From: Limnomonas spitsbergensis
Lineage: Eukaryota > Chlorophyta > Chlorophyceae > Chlamydomonadales
Direction of reading: 5' to 3'
Length of the DNA: 64,000 nucleotides
NCBI GenBank assembly: GCA_037349105.1
Contig: JAYJMM010000124.1
Coordinates: 6,122,001 to 6,186,000, forward strand
Shown here: one piece after another, positions 40,811 to 53,600 of the stretch
Numbering within the stretch: position 1 is the stretch's first letter
How the letters are laid out: every line of letters begins with the position of its first letter
The notes under the pieces: generated by a model
What the model was told of the DNA's origin: nothing
The model's input: only the letters and a program-made list of their open reading frames with translations
Database searches by the model: none
Translations under genes and position numbers: made by a program

Positions 40811-42968
40811 AGGGAGTAGCAGGAGTAAAAGAGGAGTGTAATGATGTGATTGTGCGCTGTCGCATCGTGGAATTCTCCCTTGCCAGCTTCTCAGCTTCTC
40901 ACTTGCACTCTTTCCCCTGTTGGTAAATCTTTAGGGCTACTGGGTTGTATGAGAATTTTAAGACCTTCAAACAATGCTCATAACAGGTTGTCATTGCTTG
41001 ACTCATAGCAACTACGAATGCAGCTACACCGTGTGAGTCCAGAATGGGTGTACGCACAACGGTGCATGTGGTTCCGGAGCCATGACAACCCCCTATGCCA
41101 TAATTGCATGCCAAGAGGGGTCAGGTATTCTGTGTGGAATGTTTTAAGATGCGTATTCGTAGCAAATGACAGTAGGAATGCAAGGGTGTAGCTATCATCT
41201 CAATCTCGTGTTAAAAAAAAATATACTAACATTTCCAAAAAGGCGTTTTTTGTTACCCCCCTCCCCCCACCCCCACTTTGACCCTCCATATCTCCCAGCC
41301 CCCTGGGCCAAAAACAATTTTAAGACCAGATATGGAAAGCTCTTGTCAAGCGTCACAACTTTCGAGGGCAGGGTATTTAACTTTTTTGCCCCCCCCCTCG
41401 TTCCGAAGTGAAAATTTCTTGCCAACTTGATCAATATCACAATTACTGTACCAGTAGTTCATCAGACTTCAGCGACAGGCAAACGGAAGGCACAGCCTTG
41501 ACAAATTTTATTTGCCCTGATTAGCGCGTGGGCTGGAAACCAATATACCGTAAACCTGGTTTTAGGTAGGGTTCTTCATGGCCCCTAAGGCGGGAGTGGG
41601 TTGACGGGTTGACCAGCACTCCCTATCCTCCGTGGCCAGAGGAGGCAGTCCAAGAGCATGAGCAATTCAGCATCGGCCTGAAAACCTTCAATTTGACTTA
41701 ATGCCCGCTTGAAGGCAGCGGACCCTCCCCTCTCTCACCAAACAATGACCATGCCATACCGGTATGCGGATATGCCAGAAGGCTGCTTCCTGCATGACTA
41801 GGCAGAAAGCAACGTTTGGCACCTAAAGACTACGAAATGATGAAGCCACTTTTCAGCCGGCAAGGTGTCCCCAAGCCACTTACTAATTTTTCAGTGAGTG
41901 AGTGTGAGATGGAACATCAGTGCATAGCAGAGGACTCGCGCCGAGCCGCAGCCTTAAGTTCGTGCGCACGCAAGCACACTCCCTTCGGCTGGTGCGGCCC
42001 CTGGCTTGCACCAGCACGGCGCCTGCCGTAGAATGAAACCAGGTGCGGTAGGCGGCAGCAGACCTGTGTTCAGTGGCAGAATCTCTGGGGTCCCCTCTGC
42101 CAGCAGCAGCATTTAGCTGCGCCTGCTTGTATGCTGCATCAACTAGCGCTAGCACCTCTGTGACAAGTAGCGGCTGTAGGTCAGTAGCTGTCTGACGCAG
42201 TTTGGGGACGGCTGATCCCAGCTCCAGCTCCAGCAAGGCACCTACCAATTCACTGCACCAATTGCTTCCTCTGTGCCCTGCCTGACAGCGAGCTGCATGT
42301 CGGCCACCATGGCTGCCGCAGGGCCCAGAGGTGTTATGTCATTAACAGTACCGGTCTCGGTACTGGTAGGAAAATTAATCTTTCACTTGAAGAGAGCGGC
42401 CGTCATGATACCCCTGACCACACTGCTACCTCATACCGCTACCGGACGCCAGTGGTAAGTGGCTTGAGACCATCTCGGTAGGTCGGATGTGTGCCAATTT
42501 CGTACCAGATTCCAGTACTTAAGGGGTATAAGCTGTTTGCATTGTGTGTAAGGCTGCCGTTATACTACTCATACTTGGGACATAATGGTCGGCATAATGG
42601 TAGGCATCTGCCAGATGCTTTGGGGGCAGTGGGGGCGGCAGCCGGCAAGCCGTCTAGCCCCCATGGCATGCTTAAGTAATTAGTGTGCTCTGCTGTAATG
42701 AAAGGAGTCAGGAAGAGAGGGTGGTTTCCTGGGCAAAAATCCAATGACAACTTATGAATGACAATAAAGAAATAACTAAGCATGCAGGAGCTGGCTTTAC
42801 ATAGGAAGATGGCGCAGGTTGCATGTCTCAGTAGGAACTATTTTGAGTGAACAAAAGTTCGGAGGTCTCCAAGTCGCGTACCTTTCGGCCCCTGCTTTCG
42901 GCTGGCATTCATTTGGGCGGCCAGTCTCGCACCTGTGGAGTCCGAGCATATGAAAATATCTCGAAACA
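40811..42968. other. Intergenic 2.2 kb, no gene recognised
   Basis: Contains C-rich stretches near 41260 and 41395 that give low-complexity ORFs, a TACCGGTA near 41758 and a QRCYVIN-type repeat match near 42325. A 121-codon minus-strand frame (41883-42248) starts at a non-ATG codon. It has an Ala/Leu-rich helical look but no partner exon that I could fix. Confidence 0.4.
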
Positions 42969-45923
42969 ATGGCGCCAACACAAAATACTAGGAGTGCATT
43001 CATTAGTAACGTGATTGGGGCGCTGGAGTCGAAGCACCTCCCAACCGGCTCAGATCTTGCTGCTCGGGCTTTCAGCAACCTACATTACGATTATCCGGTA
43101 CATGGGACTTCCTGCCATAGATGCATAACGCATTGTACCCTTCCCCAATTCAGGACTGCACCTCTGGCCATGCATGATAGGATCTGCACAGATCTGCACC
43201 ACGCTGCTTAATGACAAAAACGAATGCAGGTCGTGACATCTTCAGAGATCCATGCACTGGCCGAGATTTTCAGGTGTTGTTCCCTGAAACAATTCATCAT
43301 GCCTGAAAACCGTTGATCATTCAGCAATTCCATGATTAACTCACCCTTGCCGTATCCAACAGGGAATCTGTCGGTATTAAGGATGGGTGGTTTCCATACC
43401 GACTGACCACAAAGCTGACCGCAAACGCCGTAGCCGGAGCCTCTCAGCTGTATCCCCAGCTTGACCAGCAGCAACCTGAGAGTACCCAGGACACTCCCGC
43501 TGAAGAAGTCAATCCTGCAGGACTGCAGCCCCGCAATGAATTGCAAGGAGCCTACTGCCACCTTTGCTCCGCCATCCTCATCTCCTTCATGAGGAAGGCC
43601 CTGTCACTGCCTGAAGCCGACGCTTGGCTTCTCCTCGAGCACTACGTCCCAGTGCAAGACAGTGACGGTGATGCCAGAGTTCTGCCAGGGACTGACATTG
43701 CTGATGGGTACGGATTTCAAGGCCAAGGTGGACCGGAAACTGTTGGATCCTCCCAGCCGCAGACTGACCATGGAGGGCCACCAGAAGCAGGCTTAGAGGT
43801 AGCGGGGCAGGCATTACATGAGGCAGCTGAGCCCGATGACGACGACTTTGCCTACGAGGATATGGATGACAGCTGTCCCTTGAAATTAGTCCAGCCCCCA
43901 GCCCCCCTGCAATCCAGCCCCCTGCTTCTGCCCCCTGCATCCGCCTGGTCACTGTCGGATGCGCAGCTAGAGCCGCAAGGAGTCACTGGTGGGTATAGCT
44001 GGGACGAGCTGCGCAGCCGACTTCTCCACCTGGGTTCTCAAGTCACCTATGTCGCGATGGCTGATCCCAGTGTGTGGGTGACCGGTGGGGCTGCGGAGGG
44101 TCTCCTGGAGCTGCTGCGTGTGCTGGGGATACATGGGCACGCACACGAGCTGCAGCCGCTACTGCATGGCTACGTGAACCTGCTAGCGGACCGCCTAAGT
44201 GATGACCCGAGCCGCCTGCCTGCCTACCTGGCGCAGCTGTGGCAGGCACTTGGCATCAGAGAGCTCGCGTGTGCCCCGCGATCCAGGACCTCGAGGGCTT
44301 TGCCTTCTGCTGCAACAACAACCGGGCGTGCTGGAGGCATGCCTGCTGAAGCCTCTGCAGCATTCAGCGTTATTACTCAGCTGGCATCGCAGTGTACATC
44401 TGCCCCATCCGCCTCTGGGCGCTCCCGAGGACAGGGTAGGAACGCGTCCTCTGCAGTGTCCTGCTCTCCCCTTGTGCGTGGGGAGCTGTGGAGTCAGGTG
44501 CACACGCACCTACTTGAGCTGTCCGCCCGCTGCCTCGAGGATCTGGCAGCTTATCCTGGGCTGGGACCGGAGCAGACGGCAACCATCTCTCTGGTCTGTC
44601 AGGTGAGAGTCTGGTTGACAGTGATTAAAGGGCACAACATATCACCTTTGGGGGCCTTCCGGGTGGCTAACACTGGACCAATGGAGACCAAACAATGCCA
44701 GATGGGCGAGTGGCCTACAGTTGGTGGCCCAAGCTACATGGCATGCTGCAAAAGGCTTGCGGCAGGCCAGGGCGTGCTAAAATGTAGTTGAAAATCTCGT
44801 TAGCGTTGTTGATAAGGGCCATGTGGAGCAGCACAATGTTATCTCTGCTTTCAAATGTGGGTCACAAGCTTAAGTTTATGGCATAAGTCAGGCCTGCGTT
44901 TGCAAGGTTTGGTGCCATACCTGCCCTGAGACGAGGCTTATCTTGTTCAGCTGCTGTTGCCCAAAATTGCATCATCATCATCATCATCATCACACCCTGT
45001 GTTTTGCTGATTCTAAAAAGCAGACCCCTCGTGAATGAACCCTACCCCAGGTCCTCCTCTTTTACGTACAGCACCGCCCTGGGGGAGTGGATGCAGCTAA
45101 GCAGCTGCTGCAAGTGGGCGTTGTCCGCAGCCTGGCTGTGCTCCTGCCCAGGTGCTCTGGTGGGCAGCAGGCAGCGTCCCCTGCGTTGGCTGTCTCCCCC
45201 CCTGGCATTGGTACGGCCTTTGAGCCTCTGCGGCTTCTCATGCTGCTGTGTGTTGCCTGCAGCCCTGAAGTCAGGGTCTGGGTGATGGCTGTGCCAGGCA
45301 TGAAAGCCTGGATCAGCAGATCAGCCGAGCTGCAGCCAGGCGGAGGGGCGGAGGCCCACGGAGCCTTGTGGCAGCTTCTGACGTCCAACGCAGCTGCTCC
45401 CGGGAAGCAAGGCGCAGCTGCTCCTGTGCAGCAAGGCGGCAATATTGAGGATGGCTCGGATGACATGCTGAGCCAGCTTCTGCAGTCCTCGGATCTGGCC
45501 AGGCTACAGACCTTGCTGCAGCTGATGCTGACGGTAAATCAAGCAGCGAACGGGCGGATGGCGTGGGGCGCAGAGGCCCAGGCTCGTATGAAGAGTTTGA
45601 CCGAGGAGCTGCGTTGCAGAGCAGCAGAGGATGCCACTGCTGCTGCAGCGGCGGTTGGCAAGGCTGGGAAGCACGCCGAGGGAGGGAGGGAGGAGTCACC
45701 CCAGCCTCTGACGGAAGGGCTGCATCCCGCCTCACCTGATGACTGCTTGGCTGCTGAGTCAGCAGTGGCAAGAGAGGATATTTGCGAGGAGGACGACCTG
45801 GACGCCCTGAAGCTGCATGGACAGGACCCAGACCTGCTCAAGGCACGACGATTGAAGCTCCTTGTTCCCGATTGCATGCGCATGCTCAAATCTTTGGTTG
45901 TTTCAGGGGGCAAAACGGATTAG
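42969..45923 (+). CDS. Large alpha-helical protein, function unknown
   Basis: Exons 42969-43097, 43230-43273, 43363-44602 and 45072-45923 join in phase to about 754 residues, starting at ATG 42969. The second exon is only 44 nt and reads VVTSSEIHALAEIF. Exon 3 holds a Cys-pair segment (YCHLC) before a predicted amphipathic helix, then an acidic linker (EPDDDDFAYEDMDD) and Leu-rich helices (LLELLRVLG, LQPLLHGYVNLLADRL). Exon 4 is Leu/Ala-rich and helical, with a coiled-coil-like stretch, and ends in a Lys-rich tail. There is no signal peptide, membrane segment or catalytic motif. The long helical parts suggest a HEAT/ARM-like or scaffold fold, which is inference. Intron 3 carries a dispersed-repeat relative and an ATC microsatellite. 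Confidence 0.6.
44635..44795 (+). repeat. Intronic dispersed repeat, diverged copy E
   Basis: Inside the third intron of the preceding gene. It shows GGAGACCAAAC, GGTGGCCCAAGCTACATGGC and GGCAGGCC blocks in the same order as copies A-C, but spacing and identity are lower. Confidence 0.4.
44970..44993 (+). repeat. (CAT)n microsatellite
   Basis: Eight trinucleotide units inside the third intron of the 43.0-45.9 kb gene. Confidence 0.9.
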
Positions 45924-46514
45924 GAGATGAACGTATCATGTACGGCACTGTTGGCTGACCCGACATGCCAAGAATTTCCCCATTGGTATGACATTTGTCA
46001 GGAGTTTGGTGTGTTTGGTTTTCCTCAATACCGGTAGTTGCCATCCCGATAACCCGCCGATCCGTGTTACTAGGTTAAAGCAGTGCTGGTTCCAGTTCAC
46101 AACCCTGTCGTCCAACTTTTCCAGCTTGTTACTATCACTTTTAGGGATAGTTATGTGATTGCATTTGGTGTGGCTGAAGAGATATTAATATATTATGCAT
46201 GGTAATCTCTACTTAATGACCGTTCAATCAATGGAGCATAATCATGATGAAGAGGGTACTCTTCTCTGCACCTCTCTGTGCCACTGTTGTCAAGGGTTGG
46301 ATTCGCATGTCACTGGTGGAGATGGTCGTCGGTTATCTGGTGTCTTGCTCAGAAATTTATTCTTTCAGGTTACATAATGATGAGCATGTTCCCAAAAGAA
46401 GAATTAATTTTGTTTGAAGTAAGGGACACGTGTCCAGTGCCCTCAGTAATTTAGTCATGTTGCCACATCCAGAAAATTGCAGCGCTTCCCTGACCTCCAC
46501 CTCGTGGAAGGTTT
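45924..46514. other. Convergent intergenic gap
   Basis: The gap lies between the stop codon of the 43.0-45.9 kb gene and that of the pyrophosphatase gene on the other strand. A TACCGGTA palindrome lies near 46029. No coding signal. Confidence 0.5.
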
Positions 46515-48747
46515 TCAAATGAGTGAGAGCTCTTCGCTGTTTGCCCTTGCTCCGGACTTGAGGTGAACGTACGCCTCGTGCGTCTCCTTGATCACCTGAA
46601 ATCCCAATCAAAAAGGAATGAGAAGCCGCATGCATATTAAAGATTGTACAGGCAATGAATCTACACACAAAACATCAAGTTTTACACTGCAGAAAACGAA
46701 GTGCCATATTCACACTCACGTCCATGGTGAAGGCCTTGCCCTTGCACTCATTGTCGTATCCGAACGCGTTAGCGGGCTGTAGGGCAGCAGGGAACACAAT
46801 ACAGGCATGAAAGAGAGCATGTGGGGAAGGAATGTGGCGAAAGCGGGCGGTCATACAAAATGCTACAACTGCATCAGTCAGGAATTTGGGGACACTCATC
46901 CACAATGTCAGGGTTCTCAAGAAATGTCCCCCTTGCTCACCTTGCCATCAGGGATCTTGTAGTCGCGGAACCACTCCAGGACCTTCTGGATCTCACCAGG
47001 GAAGTGCCTGTGAAGCAGGGCAGCAACATGAGGGCTTAGAGGTTGATACCATACACTGGCATATGTAGAGGTTGCAGTGAGGCACCTTAAGGGACGCCGC
47101 TCGTATGGGGTTCACAAAAGCAGACCACATAGGATCAGGTAAGGAATCTCTCTACCCCTGTCACATGCATGATGCATTTCAGCAGATCAGTTGCTCCTGG
47201 GCCAGCCCTTACTTCTCCACATCCGCGACATCGTTGACGAGCGAGGCCTTGGGGTCATCCACAGAGATGGCAATGACCTTCCAGTCCAGCTCGCCATCAT
47301 CAATCATAGCCAGAACACCGAGGGCCTTGATCTTGTAGACGCCTGCCATCTTGCCAGCCTTGGAGCCGATCTCCACCACATCAACTGGGTCATTGTCACC
47401 CTGGGGCATAAATTAAAAATAGCATTACGGAAAAGTCATGTGAAGGAAGCAATGTTACTCCACACATCACATTCTGACAATCACATGACTAGCTTATGAT
47501 AGCAATTTCTGTGATAATAGTTCAGTGCAATGTTTGATGCCTCAATTTGAGATTTGATCACCAAGAAGTTGAAAGAGGGGAAGGATTTGGCGGAATCTTG
47601 GTCCAAGGATTTATTTGATAAGATCAAAAATAATTTGTACTCTAGACTCTTTTCCTCGCAGCACAATCGTGTTCGGCACTTACCGAGACCTTCAGGTCGG
47701 GATGAGAGTGGGCAGGGTCCTCCCAAGTCTGCAGCAGGCAAACATGGCAATCACTTCAGCACACAGGCACTGCCATGCATTGGGCGTTGTTTTTGACATA
47801 TTGAACATGCAAGGCTAAGAGGAACAGGTATAAGGCGACAAGGATAATGCGCATGGGGCTGATTAAGTTAACCGAGTGCTTCGTGAGGCCAGGTGGCATC
47901 GCAACCCGAGGGCGCTGAGCCATGTTTAAAGCCAACAAGCTGCCGGTTGAAAGCTGCAGCTCAGATCCCCTGCGATCATGGGCATGAGACTAAAAGCATA
48001 TTTACCTGGGGCAGGAAGCCGTAGTTCCAGTTGATGTTGTAAGGGTAGAAGCGGAGCTTTCCCTTCTTGATATCTTGCTTGATGGGGGTGGCTACCTCAT
48101 CCTGAAGGCCAGGCTCATTAGTGTGAGAGACAGTCACACTACTGATCACCATGCAAGATACCTGAGCATGGAACTATTTTGGCATGGATGCATTGCAGGA
48201 CAGCAGGCCATGTCTGACATGTCATTGCATTCTTAGACACAGTCTGAAGAAAGTACACTCACAGTGGCTGCCTCCATCTTAGCAGAGGTCTCCTTAGGGA
48301 TCTCGCACACGTAGTGCAGGCAGCCGTCACCAGCGTACAGGGGGATCTCGTGCCATGGGGAGATCATCTTCTCTACAACCAGCGATCGAGCAGAGTCGAG
48401 GCAATTAGAGTCAGCCAATGGCGCCTCATGGAAAGACAAGATAAGGTGACAGCACGCACCGCTCTGATGGAAGAACATGCGGTAGTCGGTAGAGTTCGAA
48501 TCTCCCTTCTCCTTGACGGTGAAGGCAGTGACCTCGGCACTGACGGTGGCATTAGTGCTGTTGGTCGAGACCAACTGACGAGCCAGGCTCAGGCGAAGTG
48601 GCGCAAGCACCTGCTTTTGACGCAGGATCTGCACAAAAAACTCCCAGTCAGCATCGCAATAAGAGGAACTGCCTTGCGCTCATCGGTCAGTATACTTGCC
48701 CTGGGGGCAGTCACATTGCGCAGAGCACCACGGAGAGCAGCAGCCAT
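46515..48747 (-). CDS. PPA: Soluble inorganic pyrophosphatase (family I), probably organellar
   Basis: Hydrolyses pyrophosphate to phosphate, pulling biosynthetic reactions forward. Minus-strand exons after the first: 48628-48460, 48372-48263, 48101-48006, 47728-47684, 47400-47213, 47007-46941, 46776-46720 and 46595-46515 (TGA). The signature DNDPVDV (residues about 153-159) fits D-[SGDN]-D-[PE]-[LIVMF]-D-[LIVMGAC] exactly. Other family landmarks are SPWHEIPLYAGD, LRFYPYNINWNYGFLPQTWED, WFRDYKIPDGKP and KAFTMDVIKETHEAY. Total is about 281 residues. The ATG at 48747 starts an Ala/Arg-rich leader that looks like a transit peptide. The first junction is unclear: the best donor (GTATAC near 48696) breaks phase, while GTGACT after codon 11 keeps it. 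It is divergent from a small ORF starting at 49004. Confidence 0.92.
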
Positions 48748-49003
48748 TGTGATAAATCTGGTGGCGAAAGGTAAAGAGCTCCATGCCATGCATTTTTATT
48801 GCTTCGGTGTCGGATATCCAGGTTTTTGATGAACCCCGAGTCACAAAATGACGAAAAACGAATATTTTAACCCCAAACCTTAAAACATCGCAACACAAAG
48901 AGTAGCGCCGTTCATATCGTAAACACGAAGCAACCCGGAGCTGCACCAGTAGCCACAGCTCCGGCCACAACTCCTGCCACAGTGATTATTGATTTAGACC
49001 CGG

Positions 49004-49351
49004 ATGGCCGGATGTCGAGATAGTAGGCGAGCGGCCCCGCCGCGTCTTCCAACCGCAGCAGAAGAAAACGAAGGCCAGTCGCCGAAGAAAGCAGGCCTAT
49101 ACAGCTCGATATATGAAGGCGTCCCACTCCTGCAAGTTAGCTGGCGGGCCAAGAAGGTCGCGGCTCTCAGAGCTGCGCGCCCAGCAACCATTCAGCGGAA
49201 AGGCAAGCGGGTTGAGCGGTTCTGGAGCAAAAACGAAACAGTGATCGTATCGTATACAATTCCAGCCTCCGATCAGAAAAACGAACCACTAAACGAAAGC
49301 GTGTATGAGTTAATCAGAAGGTCTCCAAACAAAAAAACGGATTCAATATAA
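49004..49351 (+). CDS. Small basic ORF, possible gene or fragment
   Basis: A 115-codon plus-strand ORF with ATG at 49004, 256 bp from the divergent pyrophosphatase start. It is Lys/Arg-rich with no membrane segment. Just upstream, another frame reads VIIDLDPDG, and a third frame over the start of this ORF reads DVEIVGERPRR. That combination often precedes RING or SUMO-linked domains, so the region may be a frame-shifted gene remnant rather than an intact gene. No splice join restores it. Confidence 0.35.
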   Translation: MAGCRDSRRAAPPRLPTAAEENEGQSPKKAGLYSSIYEGVPLLQVSWRAKKVAALRAARPATIQRKGKRVERFWSKNETVIVSYTIPASDQKNEPLNESVYELIRRSPNKKTDSI

Positions 49352-50635
49352 AACGAAAATTGACTGATACTACGGTATGTTTGTTCTGCCTTGGCCTTGT
49401 TTGGCTTTGACAAAATTAAAGTGATTGTTAAGATCTTTCACTGAATACAACCCATCACGGCAAGAATGAGCTATTGATGAGCACGGATGTGCCCCAGGGC
49501 CCCAGGCTTGTTGAAGTCGTGGTTCGTTTTTGTCCCAAGGTACACATTTTTATCGAAATCAACGGTTCGTTTTCTTGAAAAATGATCAATAAAACGAAAT
49601 CGGACTGATACTACGGTAACACTTGCCATGACAGTGGCCAGCACTAAACACAAACATTCCTCAATGGGGATGATGGGCGCCCACGCGGCAGAGCTTTGAG
49701 CGGGCCCAGAGGTGTCACGTTATTGACTGGGTATGATGGGCAAGTCCCGTGCCGCACTAACGTATGCGATTTGTAGGTAGCATTCCCATGAGGAATCCGA
49801 GTCTAAGATGGGGAGAGCTAAGCGGATAGCCCCATGTAACCCGTTAAAAGGGCACATACCGGTAAGCAACTCGCCACGAACAATCTGATGCCTGAACATG
49901 TCCGCTGAACTGTTCTTTGAGAGGGCATTTTGTTTTGGACATAATTGTTCTCTTACCACTTGGTACATACCGGTAGATATAAATCAGATACAGTACCCAT
50001 ACCTACATGACCATGTGCATGACGTTTGGACGATGCCATCTCCGCCCGCGCCTCGACTTTCCTTGTTGTGACCATGAGAGCTGCCGTAAAGACTATGCCA
50101 GCATATTGGATGAACATAATTTTATGATTTTGAAGCGCTGGACAGCTGTCCGGGAAGTTGTGGAATGTTCCTCCCAGGTGACTGAATGGTTGTGCCATGC
50201 CATCGAAATCTACTGCTTAGCCAGGTGGGCTACTACCGTAGTTTTAAACGGTGCAGACACGCTGGGCTTTGCTGAACGCTCGGCCGCGTGAGTAGGAAGG
50301 ACTAAGTCACTGGAGTAATAGCCAGGATGGGTGTAGCAACCTGCACACCTGGTGCAGATGTACTATAATAATTATGTTGTAAAGAGAACCGCCTCGCTCT
50401 ACACTCTCTGTGCCTCCTTAGGATGCGATATATCATCCATTGCACAGTCCAGATGTACATCCCATGTACATCAGTATTCCATCTCAGACCTAGTAGCTTT
50501 AGGAACGCTACATACCCCCGCACTTAGAACAAACCCCATTTTTGAGAGGATGAAAGATCTGAAGGAAATAGGTATTTTTGATTGTGCATATGGCGTCCCA
50601 TAATGACACTGACCCTCGAGGTTAGACTGATTTGG
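49352..50635. other. Intergenic with short direct repeats
   Basis: AAAACGAAA followed by GACTGATACTACGGTA occurs at about 49352 and again at 49591, enclosing 210 bp. A QRCHVID-family repeat is at 49678-49730, and two TACCGGTA palindromes lie near 49858 and 49970. The rest may contain the 3' LTR of the chromovirus that follows, but no second LTR is available for comparison. Confidence 0.45.
49678..49730 (-). repeat. Dispersed repeat, QRCNVID family, copy 3
   Basis: Reads GGCGCCCACGCGGC, then AGCTTTGAGCGGGCCCAGAG, then GTGTCACGTTATTGAC: an inverted copy of 533-590. The plus-strand translation is APTRQSFERAQRCHVID, nearly identical to the copy 1 peptide. Confidence 0.7.
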
Positions 50636-53600
50636 TTAACGTGTATTGCAGCACGAAAATGACAGGAGGTATGCTGCAGCATCACCAGAAAGAAGAGAGC
50701 AATGTGTAGCTAACACAAGCTCAAGAAAGAACATTGGTTGTAGTGTCAATGTTATCCCAGTGGGCCTTGAGTGTGGCCCCTCTGCATCATGTGTGACCGA
50801 GGACTCAGGCTCCCATGAATTATGCTCATGGCCAAATGTTTTCCATTTGACCAAAAATTCATTGGATCGACGTGATTTTGATTTCTTACGATGATCCAAA
50901 ATCCGTTCGATGACGAAATTGGGTCCCCCATCAATCATGACAAGGTCCAGCGGCTGCACCCGCCCGTCAGTTTGAAATGGTTTGAGCTTGGATACATGAA
51001 AAACCGGGTGAATACGTAGAGTATCTGGTAAGAGGCGATTCACACCGGCGAACTGAATGTGGCAGTTGGTCGAAGTGAACCCACGCTATCTCGCGTTCCC
51101 AATCCGACCACGGGAGACCGATTCACACCAGATAAATTCGCCAAAGTGGCGTTCGTCGTTTCTGTTTCATTCAACATGGTACCTCCTCGTCAGTATCTGC
51201 TGCCAGTGTTGCTTTTTGCTGTTGCGAATCTAAACCAAACCACTTTAATTTAATCGCTGTCATCGCTTGGGCCGTCATTTCGAAAGGAGTGAGAGACGAA
51301 CGCACTCAACCACGCGATAAGAGGCAGCATGACAGGGACGAAAACAAACAGGATCGGAGGCAGATGGTCTTCGTAAAATTGCCAATGTGGCGAAAGTGGC
51401 CGACGCGAAGTGAATCTGGCTCAAAATGCCATATTCAGTTGGCGTCGCCAATCCGGCCCCAAAGTGGTTGTTTTGGCGAAGCGAACCCATGCCACTTTCG
51501 GAGCGAAAGTGACCAATCTGACCAATCCGACCCGGTGTGAATCGCCTCTAAATCAAGTTTGTATGCCAAGTTCGTGCCTTTGATAGTAGCGGAAATTGGG
51601 AAAGGTCCAATCCACTTATTAGGCAATAGTTTCGGAGTACTGCGCCGTCCAGCGGCTCTTTTTAAATGAATATGTTTAGTATTAGTTCAGGAGTACCATG
51701 TCCCCAATAGTATACGAAAGATCCCTGTGATGTTGGTCATTATAGAGTTTCTGACGCTGCAGAGCGGCAACGAGAAACTTTCTAGCCTCAGATAAACCTT
51801 CAGACATTTTATCTGCAAATGCTGAAGCGGTAGGTATTTTGGTACTTCCAGGCATAGCTGTAAGAGGGAGACGTGGATCACGTCCATGATTTAATCAAAA
51901 TGGAGTTGTACCAATAGATTCATCGTAAGAATTGGAATTGTTAATTGCAAATTCTGCAGTTGAGAAACAACTGTCCCATTCTTATGTTCGAGATGACCGA
52001 CATGATGCCTGATCATATCTTCCAATACTCGATTGACTCTTTCAGTTTGACCATCACTTTGAGGGTGAAATGCAGTAGATCGGCTGTGACTGGTACTGAT
52101 GATGCGAAGCAACTCGGTCCAGAATTTACCCGTAAATGCGGAGCCTCGATCCTAAACCATATCAAGGGGAAGGCCATGATGTTTCCAGACTGTATCCACA
52201 AAGAGCTGAGCTGTGCCCACACTGTCAATTGTGGATTTAGTAGGAGCAAAATGAACCATTTTGGTAAGTCGACAGACAAACACAATGATGGTATCAAAGC
52301 CTCTCCTTGTTTTGGGGAGCTGTTCAATAAAGTCCATGCTAACCGAGTCCCAAGGAGCTGCGGGTATGGTCAGGGGCTGTAATAAGCCTGCAGGTAGCTG
52401 GTTTGAACTTTTATTGCGTTGGCAGCAAGCACAAGTGGATATATAATTTTTAATATAGTCCTTAATTTGTGGCCACCAAAACATGCGAGTAACAGCTCTG
52501 TACGTTTTGGTAAAATCCCCGTGTCCACTGTATGGTGCATCGTGCATCGCATATAGATAGGATTTGTTTACGACTTTCATCGTCATGCGGGACCATCAGT
52601 TGATGTTTTTTCCACCACAAGCCATCTTTATGACTGAGTTTGTTTAGATTCTCAGGAAGTGCAAACCATGGATCATTGTCATAGCCGTGACGCAATAGTC
52701 GAGTGATATCTGTCACTATATCGGTACTAGGCATGATTTCTCCACGTGCTAAGACGTCAGAAATTTCAGTTTTTTCCGTCGTTAGATCTTCATTAATCTC
52801 CTCAACAATTGTCTCCAGATCTGGGGACCCCACAGTCTCCCGTCTGCGCTTCTTTTTGGAATAAGCTTCTGGTAGGATGAAGGTTTTACCTCTGGTCACT
52901 ATCATGGCCAAGGTACTGTTAAAAGATGGGTGGCGGGGCAAGGGATCCGCTACATTTGTAACGCCCTGCCGCCATTCCCATTTGAATTTAAAACGCTGCG
53001 AATATTCACTCCACCGACACCGTCTTCGCGAGAGTGTTGGCTGTGTTTGCAAATGAATGAGAGGATTATGATCAGTGATTACTTTAAAATCAATTCATTC
53101 CAAGTAGCAACGCCATGTTTTAAGAGGGTGGACTACGACCCATAATTCTTGGTCGCCGGTTGTCCAATTAAGTTCAGCGGAACTTAATTTACGGCTCTCA
53201 AAAGCGATGGGTCGGCCAAATTGAGTAACGACCGCCCCGATGCCCTGAATAGATGCATCGCAAATTACTTCCATTTCCACTGGATTGTTAATATCTGGCA
53301 TGGCCAGAACTGGGGCTGCAATTAAGGCTACTTTAACTTTTTCAAATGCTTGTTGGCAATTTGAAGTCCAGTTCCACTTTATGTCTTTTCTGGTTAAATG
53401 TGTCAGTGGTGCGACTATTGCCGCATACTGCGCAATGTGTTTGCGGAAATAATTTGTTAAACCATTAAAAGAACGAACTTCTTTTACGGTTGTTGGTACT
53501 GGCCAATGTTTAACGACCTCAACTTAAAGATGGGTCGACTTTTATGCCGTCTGTTCCCACTATATGGCCCAGGAATTTAATCTCTGGCCGCTTTAAGGTA

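Noticed and set aside
42969..43450. A CDCA7-like zf-4CXXC domain (GTSCHRC followed by a GWFP segment).
   Set aside because: The HGTSCHRC reading lies inside what is better explained as intron 1. Joining 43097 to 43230 and 43273 to 43363 keeps phase and gives a continuous helical protein. The remaining CxxC pairs are not present.
48480..48515. TTCGAATC-containing string resembling a tRNA T-arm.
   Set aside because: It lies inside a pyrophosphatase exon and has no matching acceptor stem or anticodon arm.
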